Source: an uncultured Fretibacterium sp.
Lineage (GTDB): Bacteria > Synergistota > Synergistia > Synergistales > Aminobacteriaceae
DNA length: 64,000 nt
Reading direction: 5' to 3'
NCBI GenBank assembly: GCA_937915835.1
Contig: CALGHA010000151.1
Span: 22,806 to 86,805, forward strand
Part shown: positions 26,442 through 33,917 of the stretch, piece after piece
Layout: every line of letters starts with the position of its first letter
Numbering within the stretch: the stretch's first letter is position 1
Translations under genes and position numbers: made by a program
The notes under the pieces: generated by a model
Database searches by the model: none
The model's input: only the letters and a program-made list of their open reading frames with translations
What the model was told of the DNA's origin: nothing

Positions 26442-27676
26442 TGTCGCCAAAGAAAATGACTTGCCTTATTAATAAATTGACGGACAAAAGGATAACTCTT
26501 CAGCCATTTTCTAAATCTCACAAGCCAGCTTTCATTGAACAGTTTGTTGAAATAATCTGGAGCGACTGAGCTGTAATATTTATAGACATCGGGATTATCT
26601 GCATATGCCACTGCTCTTGTTATAGAATAACCGAAGCAAACTCGTAAATATTTCTTGAAATCAGAAACGCTTACTATACTTTCAGTGTTATCATCGTGGA
26701 AAAATTTTCTCAAGTTGCTGCTCACAAAATAAAGGAATGGGCCGCCTAATATTGATTTACCGACGAAAAGCGAGAACGAAGAGTCAACATAGTTTATTCT
26801 CAGTTTATGAACTTGATCTATAACTGACTGCCACGGACTCAGGTAATACGTTCGGGGGATTAATATAACTTCTGTATTATCCCGCAAAAAAACTATATTA
26901 TGGGAACATGAGCCCACAGTAGAAGCAAAACTCTCACATTGAATTAATATATTCAGCTGCTCGTCAAACGTAAGTTTTTCCGGATGATATATAATTTCGT
27001 AACCTTTTGAGGCAAAATATTTTTCGAGCTTGTCCTCACCGATTGAGCGGTTGACGTGATATTTTGAATAGGAAAAATATACTTTACGAGATTTAACCGG
27101 GCGAATATTGGCAAGAGCAAAATTCCTCACTTGGTCGAATGTATCTATGTATTCCTGAGAGAAGAGATAAAAGAAAAATTCGCCTGACCCCCAAAAACAT
27201 GTATCAGGCACAACTAACTCGTCATATTGTGAAGGCTCTGTAACAGGTTCAAGTTTAGAACAATTAACCCCAAGAATCTCAAGAATCCTTTTTTGGCTGC
27301 CTGCAATTTTAAAATCACCCATTGATATATAGATTAGTGGGCATTCAGAAAAATTTTCAAGATATTCTTTCGTCCTTAGAAACCATAACAGGCTCATAGA
27401 CTCAACGATAAAATGTCCATATGCTTGAAAAAGTTTCCCTACATATACGGCTCTGTGAGTTTTGTGCACATAATATGTAGATTCAGATTTCTGTTCTAGT
27501 TCAATACCTTTGGGAGTAATGCAGCCTCCCTTAAGAATTTTGTAACTTAATTTCTTGTCCTGAAAGTGATTTGCATATAATAACCGGCTGTAATATTCTT
27601 TATTATATAAATAGTCAAAATTAGGCTGGTCTGGTCTAGGCTGGTCAATTATTGAAGGCATTTTCTGATTTGTCAA
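26438..27676 (-). CDS. glycosyltransferase family 61 (DUF563) protein
   Basis: Predicted glycosyltransferase acting on surface polysaccharide or lipopolysaccharide. The 412-residue protein carries the GT61 pattern: HKTHRAVYVGKLFQAYGHFIVESM near residue 70, and near 250 the block FDEQLNILIQCESFAS, TVGSCSHNIVFLRD, TEVILIPR. No membrane helix is clear. Codon use and base composition look more AT-rich than the flanking genes. It sits alone on the minus strand between the ylqG- and ylqH-type genes, an order otherwise conserved, so it is probably a horizontal insertion. The acceptor cannot be told from sequence. Confidence 0.75.
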   Translation of the reverse strand: MTNQKMPSIIDQPRPDQPNFDYLYNKEYYSRLLYANHFQDKKLSYKILKGGCITPKGIELEQKSESTYYVHKTHRAVYVGKLFQAYGHFIVESMSLLWFLRTKEYLENFSECPLIYISMGDFKIAGSQKRILEILGVNCSKLEPVTEPSQYDELVVPDTCFWGSGEFFFYLFSQEYIDTFDQVRNFALANIRPVKSRKVYFSYSKYHVNRSIGEDKLEKYFASKGYEIIYHPEKLTFDEQLNILIQCESFASTVGSCSHNIVFLRDNTEVILIPRTYYLSPWQSVIDQVHKLRINYVDSSFSLFVGKSILGGPFLYFVSSNLRKFFHDDNTESIVSVSDFKKYLRVCFGYSITRAVAYADNPDVYKYYSSVAPDYFNKLFNESWLVRFRKWLKSYPFVRQFINKASHFLWRH

Positions 27677-27756
27677 GCTCCTTTTTCAAAGACTGATAAT
27701 GAAATAATTTTAGCATAAACCACATTAATATTTACATAGTTTATAAATTTATGAAG

Positions 27757-27762
27757 TATAAT
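27757..27762 (+). promoter_or_regulatory. candidate -10 box for a leaderless FlhB-like transcript
   Basis: A perfect TATAAT ends 8 nt before the ATG at 27771, and no ribosome site is visible. Transcription would begin at or next to the start codon, giving a leaderless mRNA. The -35 is weak (TTTACA at 27731-27736, spacing too long). Confidence 0.4.
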
Positions 27763-27770
27763 AATCAATC

Positions 27771-28058
27771 ATGGCAGATAATAATAGTAACAGAGGCAAT
27801 AAACCCGATAAGGCCGTAGCCGTAAAATATGACAACAAGCAAATGCAAGCTCCTACCGTCGTCGCAAAAGGTGAGGGCTTTATCGCACGAAAAATTGTTG
27901 AACGCGCAATCGAAGCTGACGTTCCCATTGTCGAGGATGCCGCGTTAGTCTCAGCCTTAATCTCACTGGAACTCGGCGAGGAAATCCCGGCAGAATTATA
28001 TGAAGTCGTCGCACGTGTCTTAGCTTGGGTGTATAAACTTGACAAAGAAGCTCAATGA
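27771..28058 (+). CDS. FlhB-like cytoplasmic domain protein (YlqH/FhlB type)
   Basis: A 95-residue stand-alone version of the C-terminal cytoplasmic domain of the flagellar/type III export switch protein FlhB. It matches from the strand after the autocleavage site (AVAVKYD; the NPTH itself is absent), through APTVVAKGEGFIARKIVERA to DVPIVEDAALVSALIS. In FlhB this domain controls the switch in export specificity; the stand-alone protein can partly replace it in some species. It corresponds to B. subtilis ylqH. It overlaps yraN by 4 nt (ATGA). A flagellar role here is doubtful because no other flagellar gene is present in the window. Confidence 0.82.
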   Translation: MADNNSNRGNKPDKAVAVKYDNKQMQAPTVVAKGEGFIARKIVERAIEADVPIVEDAALVSALISLELGEEIPAELYEVVARVLAWVYKLDKEAQ

Positions 28059-28444
28059 CGAAAGCCCAAGAGTTAGGAAAATTTGCTGAGGATAAAGCCG
28101 CTGATTATGTTTTGTCGCTAGGCTGGAAAATTTTATCTCGAAACGTTCATAATCAATACGGCGAAATTGATATTGCTGCGGTTGATAATGATAATAAAGA
28201 TTTAGTGATTGTTGAAGTCAGATGCAGGACGCTGGGAAAAGTTCAAGCTCCTTTGGATTCAATCGGGCCGAAAAAATTAAATTCCCTCGTTAAAGCCTCA
28301 AGGGAATTCATAAACTCTATAGATTGGCCGGACTTCTGGAGAATTGACGTAATCGGCATCACTGTAAACAATAAATCTGAGCGTCAAGACTGGGAACTCG
28401 AACACTTCAAGAATATCACCGAAGGAATGAATATCATGAGCTAA
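28055..28444 (+). CDS. YraN family (UPF0102) putative endonuclease
   Basis: Small protein of the restriction-endonuclease-like fold, conserved next to rnhB in many bacteria. The 129-residue sequence shows the core motif: GKFAEDKAADYVLSLGWKILSRN, then YGEIDIAA with the metal Asp, and IVEVRCRT with the Glu-x-Arg variant. Function is not firmly known; a role in DNA repair or Holliday-junction processing has been proposed. Start overlaps the FlhB-like gene by 4 nt. The stop overlaps the stop of the convergent binding-protein gene. Confidence 0.88.
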   Translation: MTKAQELGKFAEDKAADYVLSLGWKILSRNVHNQYGEIDIAAVDNDNKDLVIVEVRCRTLGKVQAPLDSIGPKKLNSLVKASREFINSIDWPDFWRIDVIGITVNNKSERQDWELEHFKNITEGMNIMS

Positions 28445-29259
28445 TTATTTTTCCAGAGCTGAGAAATTGCTTTATTCATCAATTGTTGGCGTTCATTACG
28501 CGACATTTTCCCTAATGCAGAGTTTATATCGTTCAAAAGTTTTGTATCTTTCTTTCGAACTCCTGCACAAATTCCCTTGAAATCAAACTTGAAGCCCTTA
28601 CCTTCCGGAAGTTCTATAAGTTTTACGTTGTTGAAGCGTCGTTCATATGAAAGTCCCGTATCAAGATTAATCACTATCGCGTCAACTCGTCCGCTCGTGA
28701 GCATATCGAGCATCTCCGAAACAGTATCAACCGCCTCAAGCTGAATTGCTCCGGGAATTTGTTCAATCGCAGAATATAAATTTGTCCCGTTCTGGCCCGT
28801 AAATCTTGCTCCGGAAAAGTCATCGAGAGTTTTTGCGTCCTTATATTTCGTGTCAGTGTTCACGCAAATTCCGTATTTTGTTCGGTCAATCTCGTAAGTC
28901 TCAGAGAATGCCGCAACTTGTCTTCGCTCTAAAGTGTCAAGCATTCCTGAGAATATCGCGTCAATTTCATTCTGATTTAAAGCGTTAAGAAGATCACCCC
29001 AAGCAATTTTTTTCACTTCGAGCTTGTAACCTAATCTCTTAGCTATAACTTTTGCAACTTGTAAATCATAACCTTCGGCGTAAAATCCTTCGTGATTAAC
29101 CAGCGGCATATTTGAATCGGTTGGATTTTTCTCTTCCCAGTTGTTAGGGGCGTAATCACACTCCATGCCTATATGCAAAACCGGCTTCTCCACGAAATAA
29201 CCTCTTGCCAGGAAAAATACAGCGCATATTACGACGATTACAGCAGCAAATTTTTTCAT
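28441..29259 (-). CDS. amino-acid-type ABC transporter substrate-binding protein
   Basis: Family 3 solute-binding protein (polar amino acids or similar). An N-terminal membrane or signal segment (KKFAAVIVVICAVFFLARGY) has no clear cleavage site, so it may stay anchored. Typical blocks follow: YAEGYDLQVAKVIAKRLGYKLEVK near residue 65, NEIDAIFSGMLDTLERRQVAAFSETY near 100, and VDAIVINLDTG near 195. I start at ATG 29259, with AGGGG upstream; an in-frame GTG at 29271 sits on the ribosome site. No permease or ATPase is adjacent, so it must use a transporter encoded elsewhere or act as a sensor. Confidence 0.83.
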   Translation of the reverse strand: MKKFAAVIVVICAVFFLARGYFVEKPVLHIGMECDYAPNNWEEKNPTDSNMPLVNHEGFYAEGYDLQVAKVIAKRLGYKLEVKKIAWGDLLNALNQNEIDAIFSGMLDTLERRQVAAFSETYEIDRTKYGICVNTDTKYKDAKTLDDFSGARFTGQNGTNLYSAIEQIPGAIQLEAVDTVSEMLDMLTSGRVDAIVINLDTGLSYERRFNNVKLIELPEGKGFKFDFKGICAGVRKKDTKLLNDINSALGKMSRNERQQLMNKAISQLWKNN

Positions 29260-29356
29260 GTTCAAATTCACCCCTTTTTAAAATTTTAAGAATATTAACA
29301 TAGATTTTTAATTTACAATATTATCAATTATGATTTTTGCGCATTAAACATGAACT

Positions 29357-30085
29357 TCATGAAGGCAGAATATTATTATATCCGCGCTTAGTGATAAATT
29401 TTCCGTTGAGAATACAGCTTTGTGAATTGCCAATTATAACCGTACAGAGCATGTCAATATTGCAATTTATGATTTCTCCGAGCGTCGTAACTTTTGCCTC
29501 TTCGTCCTCGCGCCCAATATTCCGAACATAACCGGCCGGAGTTGTGTCAGGTTTATATCTCCTGATGATTTCACAGGCTCTCTTGAAGTGTTCAGGCCTA
29601 TGATTGCTTGCAGGGTTGTAAATGCAAATCACAAAGTCACCTTCACACGCACAAATTAATCTTTTCTCGATTACGTCCCATTCTGTCAATAAATCGCTAA
29701 GGCTTATAATTACATAATCATTCATCAACGGAGCACCAAGAACAGCCGCGCACGAATTAGCCGCCGTAATTCCGGGAATAATTTTTACCTCTTCATCGTC
29801 AGCAAGCTCAAGCATTAAGCCCGCCATTCCGTAAACTCCAGCATCGCCGCTCGAGATTAAAGCAACGTCGTAATTATGTTCACGCGAAAATTTCAATGCC
29901 ATTAAGCACCTTTCACGTTCGGCCCGCATTCCTGAGATGTAAAATATCTTCTCGGGAAAATATTTCTTTATCAGCTCAACATAGACAGTGTAACCAGCAA
30001 TTACATCACATGACTTCATAATCTCAAACGCACGCGGTGTAATCTCATCAAATCCGCCCGGACCAATCCCAATTACGTAAATCAT
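29357..30085 (-). CDS. cobJ: precorrin-3B C17-methyltransferase (CobJ/CbiH)
   Basis: Makes the ring-contraction step in cobalamin synthesis by methylating C17 with SAM. The 242-residue protein has the tetrapyrrole methylase fold: VIGIGPGGFDEITPRA at the N terminus, SSGDAGVYGMAGLMLEL near residue 77, PGITAANSCAAVLGAPLMNDY near 105, CIYNPASNHRP near 150. The glycine-rich loops are intact. The ribosome site GGAGG lies only 4 nt before the ATG and is part of a degenerate repeat derived from trmFO. No other corrin-ring gene is adjacent; cbiB and cobD are 32 kb away. Confidence 0.92.
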   Translation of the reverse strand: MIYVIGIGPGGFDEITPRAFEIMKSCDVIAGYTVYVELIKKYFPEKIFYISGMRAERERCLMALKFSREHNYDVALISSGDAGVYGMAGLMLELADDEEVKIIPGITAANSCAAVLGAPLMNDYVIISLSDLLTEWDVIEKRLICACEGDFVICIYNPASNHRPEHFKRACEIIRRYKPDTTPAGYVRNIGREDEEAKVTTLGEIINCNIDMLCTVIIGNSQSCILNGKFITKRGYNNILPS

Positions 30086-30350
30086 AATGCCTCCAGAAAT
30101 TTCTTGAATACTTTAATCCCTATAAACTTTTGCATAATTTTCATCACAGCAAAAAGAAAAAATTTTTACAGTTCAGCCTCAAGTTTCTTGAACTTCTCGA
30201 TTGCTTTGACTTTCTTAATCATAGCTCACACAAAATCTTAATTACTCAGTCTTTCAGCCAGAAAATTTTTGAACACTTCAAACGCCCGGCCTCTTTTTAA
30301 TCATAGTTCACACAAAAATTTTTTGAACGCCTCAATCGCTAAATCCCTAT
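30085..30350 (-). repeat. degenerate tandem copies of the trmFO 3' end
   Basis: The 215 bp gap between trmFO and cobJ contains decayed copies of the last codons of trmFO. Read on the minus strand, the authentic tail AIEAFKKFLCEL-stop (30301 to about 30338) is followed by AFEVFKNFLAERL (about 30240-30286), AIEKFKKLEAEL-stop (30166-30222, in a short ATG frame MIKKVK...) and IKVFKKFLEAL-stop (about 30085-30120). The phrase TAATCATAG(T/C)TCACACAAAA also occurs twice, 81 bp apart (30218 and 30299). The last copy supplies the cobJ ribosome site and overlaps its ATG. Confidence 0.7.
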
Positions 30351-31602
30351 GAACTTTTGCGCGTTCTTTCTTGCCTCGAACTCCCTTAAGCTCCGGGAAA
30401 ATCCCTAAGTTCATATTCATTGGCTGAAAATGTTTCGGCTCGGTCGTGTGTAAGTAATTCAGGAGTGAACCGATTGCGCTTTCACGAGGCCAATTCAGCA
30501 AATTTTTTCCGTCAAGAACTCGTGAAGCGTTAAGCCCTGCGACTAATCCCATCGCCGTACTCTCGATATAACCCTCAACTCCGGTAATTTGTCCGGCTAA
30601 GAAAATATTTTTGCGCTCGTTCAGCCGTAAAAACTCATCAAGAACAGCCGGAGCATTCACGCTTGTATTTCTATGCATAACGCCTAATCTCACAAATTCT
30701 GCGTTCTCAAGGCCGGGAATGAGAGAAAACACGCGCTTTTGTTCCAGCCACTTTAAGCCGGTCTGAAAGCCGACGAGATTATAAAGAGTTCCTTCAAAGT
30801 TATCTTGTCTGAGCTGGACGACTGCATAAGGTTCATGGTCAGTTCGTGGGTCTCGCAAGCCTCTCGGTTTCATAGGGCCAAATCTCAGAGTGTCAATTCC
30901 CCTCTCAGCAAGAGCCTCAACAGGCATACAGCCCTCGAAGTATTTATCGCGCTCAAAGTCATGCGGCAAGTTTCGTTCAGCATGGATTAACTCATCGTAG
31001 AAGCGCAAATATTCTTCCTTCGTGAATGGGCAATTTATGTAGTCGTCGCCTCGTCCGTAACGTCCTGACACGAAAACTTTTTGCATATCTATACTCTCAC
31101 GCATAATAACCGGAGCTACAGCGTCATAGAAATATATTCTTTCACCGGCAATTGCTTTAATCTCGTCAGCGAGTTTATCAGAAGTAAGAGGCCCCGAAGA
31201 TATAATTGCTAAGTCTTCAGGGATTTTCGTAACTTCCTCGCGTATGAGTGTGATATTTTCGTGTGATGTGATTTTTTCGGTGATTAAGCCGGAGAATTTC
31301 TCACGGTCAACCGCTAATGCTCCTCCTGCTGGAACTCGTGAAGCCCTCGCGCATGAGAGAATAAGCGAGTTTGCAAGCGTCAATTCCTCCTTGAGAATGC
31401 CGGCCGCAGTAATCCTGTCATCTTTATTCTCTGACCCCAACGAGTTACTGCACACAATTTCAGCGAGTAATCCCGTCTTGTGAGCTGGAGTTAAGAGCTT
31501 CGGGCGCATTTCGTAAAGTTCAACGTGAAACCCTCGATTAGCAAGTTGATACGCCGCTTCACATCCGGCCAATCCAGCACCGATAATTTTTATGCTATTC
31601 AT
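30301..31602 (-). CDS. trmFO: tRNA (uracil-54-C5)-methyltransferase, folate-dependent, TrmFO
   Basis: FAD enzyme that makes ribothymidine at position 54 of tRNA using methylene-tetrahydrofolate. The 433-residue protein starts with the dinucleotide fold IIGAGLAGCEAAYQLANRG and has the family phrases LYEMRPKLLTPAH, CSNSLGSEN, ALAVDRE, and a C-terminal FAD block GQITGVEGYIESTAMGLVAG. TPKHFQPMN-like text (EPKHFQPMNMNLG) near the end is typical. The stop codon of topA overlaps the ATG by 1 nt, so it is coupled. topA-trmFO is a conserved pair. Confidence 0.95.
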   Translation of the reverse strand: MNSIKIIGAGLAGCEAAYQLANRGFHVELYEMRPKLLTPAHKTGLLAEIVCSNSLGSENKDDRITAAGILKEELTLANSLILSCARASRVPAGGALAVDREKFSGLITEKITSHENITLIREEVTKIPEDLAIISSGPLTSDKLADEIKAIAGERIYFYDAVAPVIMRESIDMQKVFVSGRYGRGDDYINCPFTKEEYLRFYDELIHAERNLPHDFERDKYFEGCMPVEALAERGIDTLRFGPMKPRGLRDPRTDHEPYAVVQLRQDNFEGTLYNLVGFQTGLKWLEQKRVFSLIPGLENAEFVRLGVMHRNTSVNAPAVLDEFLRLNERKNIFLAGQITGVEGYIESTAMGLVAGLNASRVLDGKNLLNWPRESAIGSLLNYLHTTEPKHFQPMNMNLGIFPELKGVRGKKERAKVHRDLAIEAFKKFLCEL

Positions 31603-33872
31603 TATTCGTCGCTATTATCACTTTCAGCCTTATACTTGCACTTTGCACAAAATATCGTCGAACCTCGCCTGAATAAATCTTCTCCGCATTCCGGACATTT
31701 TTCGCCGGCCGGTTTGTTCCACGCTACATAATCACACTCAGGATAACGCGAACAACCGTAAAAACTCCGTCCCTTCTTGCTCTTACGCTTGACAATATCG
31801 CCATCTCCGCATTTCGGACATTTAACGCCGATTTTGCTCAAGATTGGCCGAGTATATTTGCATTCTGGATAATTCGAGCAAGCTATGAACTCGCCGAAAC
31901 GTCCGCGCTTCTTCACTAAGTCATGACCACAGTTCGGGCATTCCTCGCCGATTGGTTCAGGGCCGGGCAATTCAACTCTTGGGGCTTCGTCAGCTTCATC
32001 AAGAGTGCTCGAGAACTCATCCCAAAATTCACTGACAACCTCAAGCCATTTTCGTTTAGCCTCTTCAACTTCATCAAGCTCTTTTTCCATTTGAGCCGTA
32101 AATCCTGCGTCGACGATTGATGACAAATCCTTACGGTTGAAATATTGCGCGAGAAAATCATCAACGATCATTCCCAGTGAAGTCGGGCAAAATCTTTTTT
32201 CCTCGTTCTTCTCGATGTAATCACGTGACTCAAGAGTTCCCGCAATCGTCGCATAAGTTGATGGTCTGCCTACTCCGTTTTCTTCGAGAGTTTTTATCAA
32301 TCCGGCTTCAGAATATCTTGCAGGCGGCTTCGTAGCTTTTTTCTCGCTTTGAACGTCAACAAGTCCTAACTTTTCGCCCGCTTCAATCTTCGCTAATTCA
32401 TTCCCCTTCAAGTCAAGCGGCCATAACTTGCTCCAACCGTCGAAAATTAAAGTCTCGCCCTCCTGTTTCAGGCTAACTCGTCCGGCTTCAGCTTTAAGCG
32501 TTGACTTTGAGCTTACTGCGGGGGTCATCTGGCTTGCTGTAAATCTTCTCCAGATTAACGAGTAAACTTTGTGCTGTTCGGGCGTAAGAATGTCTTTCAT
32601 GACATCAGGCGTTAAAGTTATGTCGGTCGGTCTAATTGCCTCGTGAGCGTCCTGAACTTTCGCTTTGCTCTGTGCTCCGAATATATTCGCTTTTGACGGC
32701 AGATATTCTTTCGGATAAGTTGACTTGATGAAATCCCGGCATGATGTCAATGCTTCATCCGAAATTCTCAAGCTGTCAGTCCTCATGTACGTAATCAACC
32801 CGACATGTCCGCGTCCTGGAAGACTTATTCCCTCGTAAAGAGCTTGAGCAACCCTCATCGTGTGAGCCGGAACCATGCTTAATTTTCGTGAGGCTTCCTG
32901 CTGTAACGTGCTCGTCCTGAACGGAGCAGGAGCTGAATGTGAACTCGGCTTCTCCTTGAACTCCTTCACAATAATCTCATTAGCTTTAATCTCAGCAATA
33001 ATCTCTTGAGCTTTCTCCCTCGTGTTAATGAGCAAGGGCAAATTATTCTTCATTAAAGTTTTTCCGTCGAGCTTATACGCGCGCAACTCATAATGACGGC
33101 CCTCACTCTCAGCAATCGCAGTAATCACATAATAAGGATCCGGCTTAAACGCTAAAATTTCCCTCTCACGTTCACAGATTAAGTTCAACGCTACAGATTG
33201 AACGCGTCCGGCAGAAAGTCCATAACGAATTTTCTTCCAGAGTAACGGGCTCAAAGTGTAACCTACAAGCCTGTCAAGTATTCTTCGTGCCTGTTGAGCG
33301 TCAACCTTATTCATGTCGATATAATCCGGATTACTCACAGCGGCTTTTACAGCATTTTCCGTAATCTCGTAAAATCGAACGCGGCATTTCTCAGACAAAT
33401 TTACTCCGAGAATGTCGGCCAAGTGCCACGCAATTGCTTCACCCTCACGGTCAGGGTCAGACGCTAATAAAACGTGTGAAGATTTTTCAGCGAGTTTCAA
33501 GAGTTCGTTTTTCAGCGCGGCTTTACCCTTAACGAGAATATATTCCGGCGTAAAATCATGCTCAATGTCAATTGCAAGCCGGCTCTTCGGTAAATCCTTC
33601 ATGTGGCCTTTGCTGGATTTAACAACGTAATTTTTCCCCAGCATGTTAGACAACGTTGCGGCTTTTGAAGGCGACTCGACGATGACTAGGATTTTTCCGC
33701 TTGATGACGCTGTAGGCTTCTTTTGTGCTGTAGATTTCTTGGCGGGTGCTTTAGTCTTTGATGCTGATGATTTCTTCGTAGCTGTTGCAGTTTTCGATGT
33801 CTTAGTTTTCTTTACGCTCTGCGTTTCGTCCTTCGCAGATTTTTTTGATGGCGAAATTTCAATTACCCCCAT
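31602..33872 (-). CDS. topA: DNA topoisomerase I
   Basis: Type IA enzyme that relaxes negative supercoils. Residues 1-58 are a Lys/Ala/Thr/Ser-rich extension unlike the usual short N terminus. The Toprim domain follows (ILVIVESPSKAATL; ASDPDREGEAIAWH near 137). The active tyrosine is Tyr362 in ITYMRTDSL. The C terminus has three zinc-ribbon repeats (CPNCG...CSNYPEC, CPKCG...CSRYPEC, CPECG...CAKC). Total 756 residues. The ATG at 33872 lacks a ribosome site; TATTTT lies 6 nt before it, so a leaderless message is possible. Lies between a radical SAM gene and trmFO. Confidence 0.95.
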   Translation of the reverse strand: MGVIEISPSKKSAKDETQSVKKTKTSKTATATKKSSASKTKAPAKKSTAQKKPTASSSGKILVIVESPSKAATLSNMLGKNYVVKSSKGHMKDLPKSRLAIDIEHDFTPEYILVKGKAALKNELLKLAEKSSHVLLASDPDREGEAIAWHLADILGVNLSEKCRVRFYEITENAVKAAVSNPDYIDMNKVDAQQARRILDRLVGYTLSPLLWKKIRYGLSAGRVQSVALNLICEREREILAFKPDPYYVITAIAESEGRHYELRAYKLDGKTLMKNNLPLLINTREKAQEIIAEIKANEIIVKEFKEKPSSHSAPAPFRTSTLQQEASRKLSMVPAHTMRVAQALYEGISLPGRGHVGLITYMRTDSLRISDEALTSCRDFIKSTYPKEYLPSKANIFGAQSKAKVQDAHEAIRPTDITLTPDVMKDILTPEQHKVYSLIWRRFTASQMTPAVSSKSTLKAEAGRVSLKQEGETLIFDGWSKLWPLDLKGNELAKIEAGEKLGLVDVQSEKKATKPPARYSEAGLIKTLEENGVGRPSTYATIAGTLESRDYIEKNEEKRFCPTSLGMIVDDFLAQYFNRKDLSSIVDAGFTAQMEKELDEVEEAKRKWLEVVSEFWDEFSSTLDEADEAPRVELPGPEPIGEECPNCGHDLVKKRGRFGEFIACSNYPECKYTRPILSKIGVKCPKCGDGDIVKRKSKKGRSFYGCSRYPECDYVAWNKPAGEKCPECGEDLFRRGSTIFCAKCKYKAESDNSDE

Positions 33873-33917
33873 AATATTAAAATAGCTGATTTCAGATAAG
33901 TTTTTAGGTGAACATGT

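Noticed and set aside
27749..28045. 98-residue minus-strand frame rich in Ser, Thr and Ala
   Set aside because: Complement of the FlhB-like gene, which has clear family similarity.
30166..30222. 18-codon ATG frame (MIKKVK start) in the trmFO-cobJ gap
   Set aside because: It is explained better as a decayed copy of the trmFO tail; no ribosome site.
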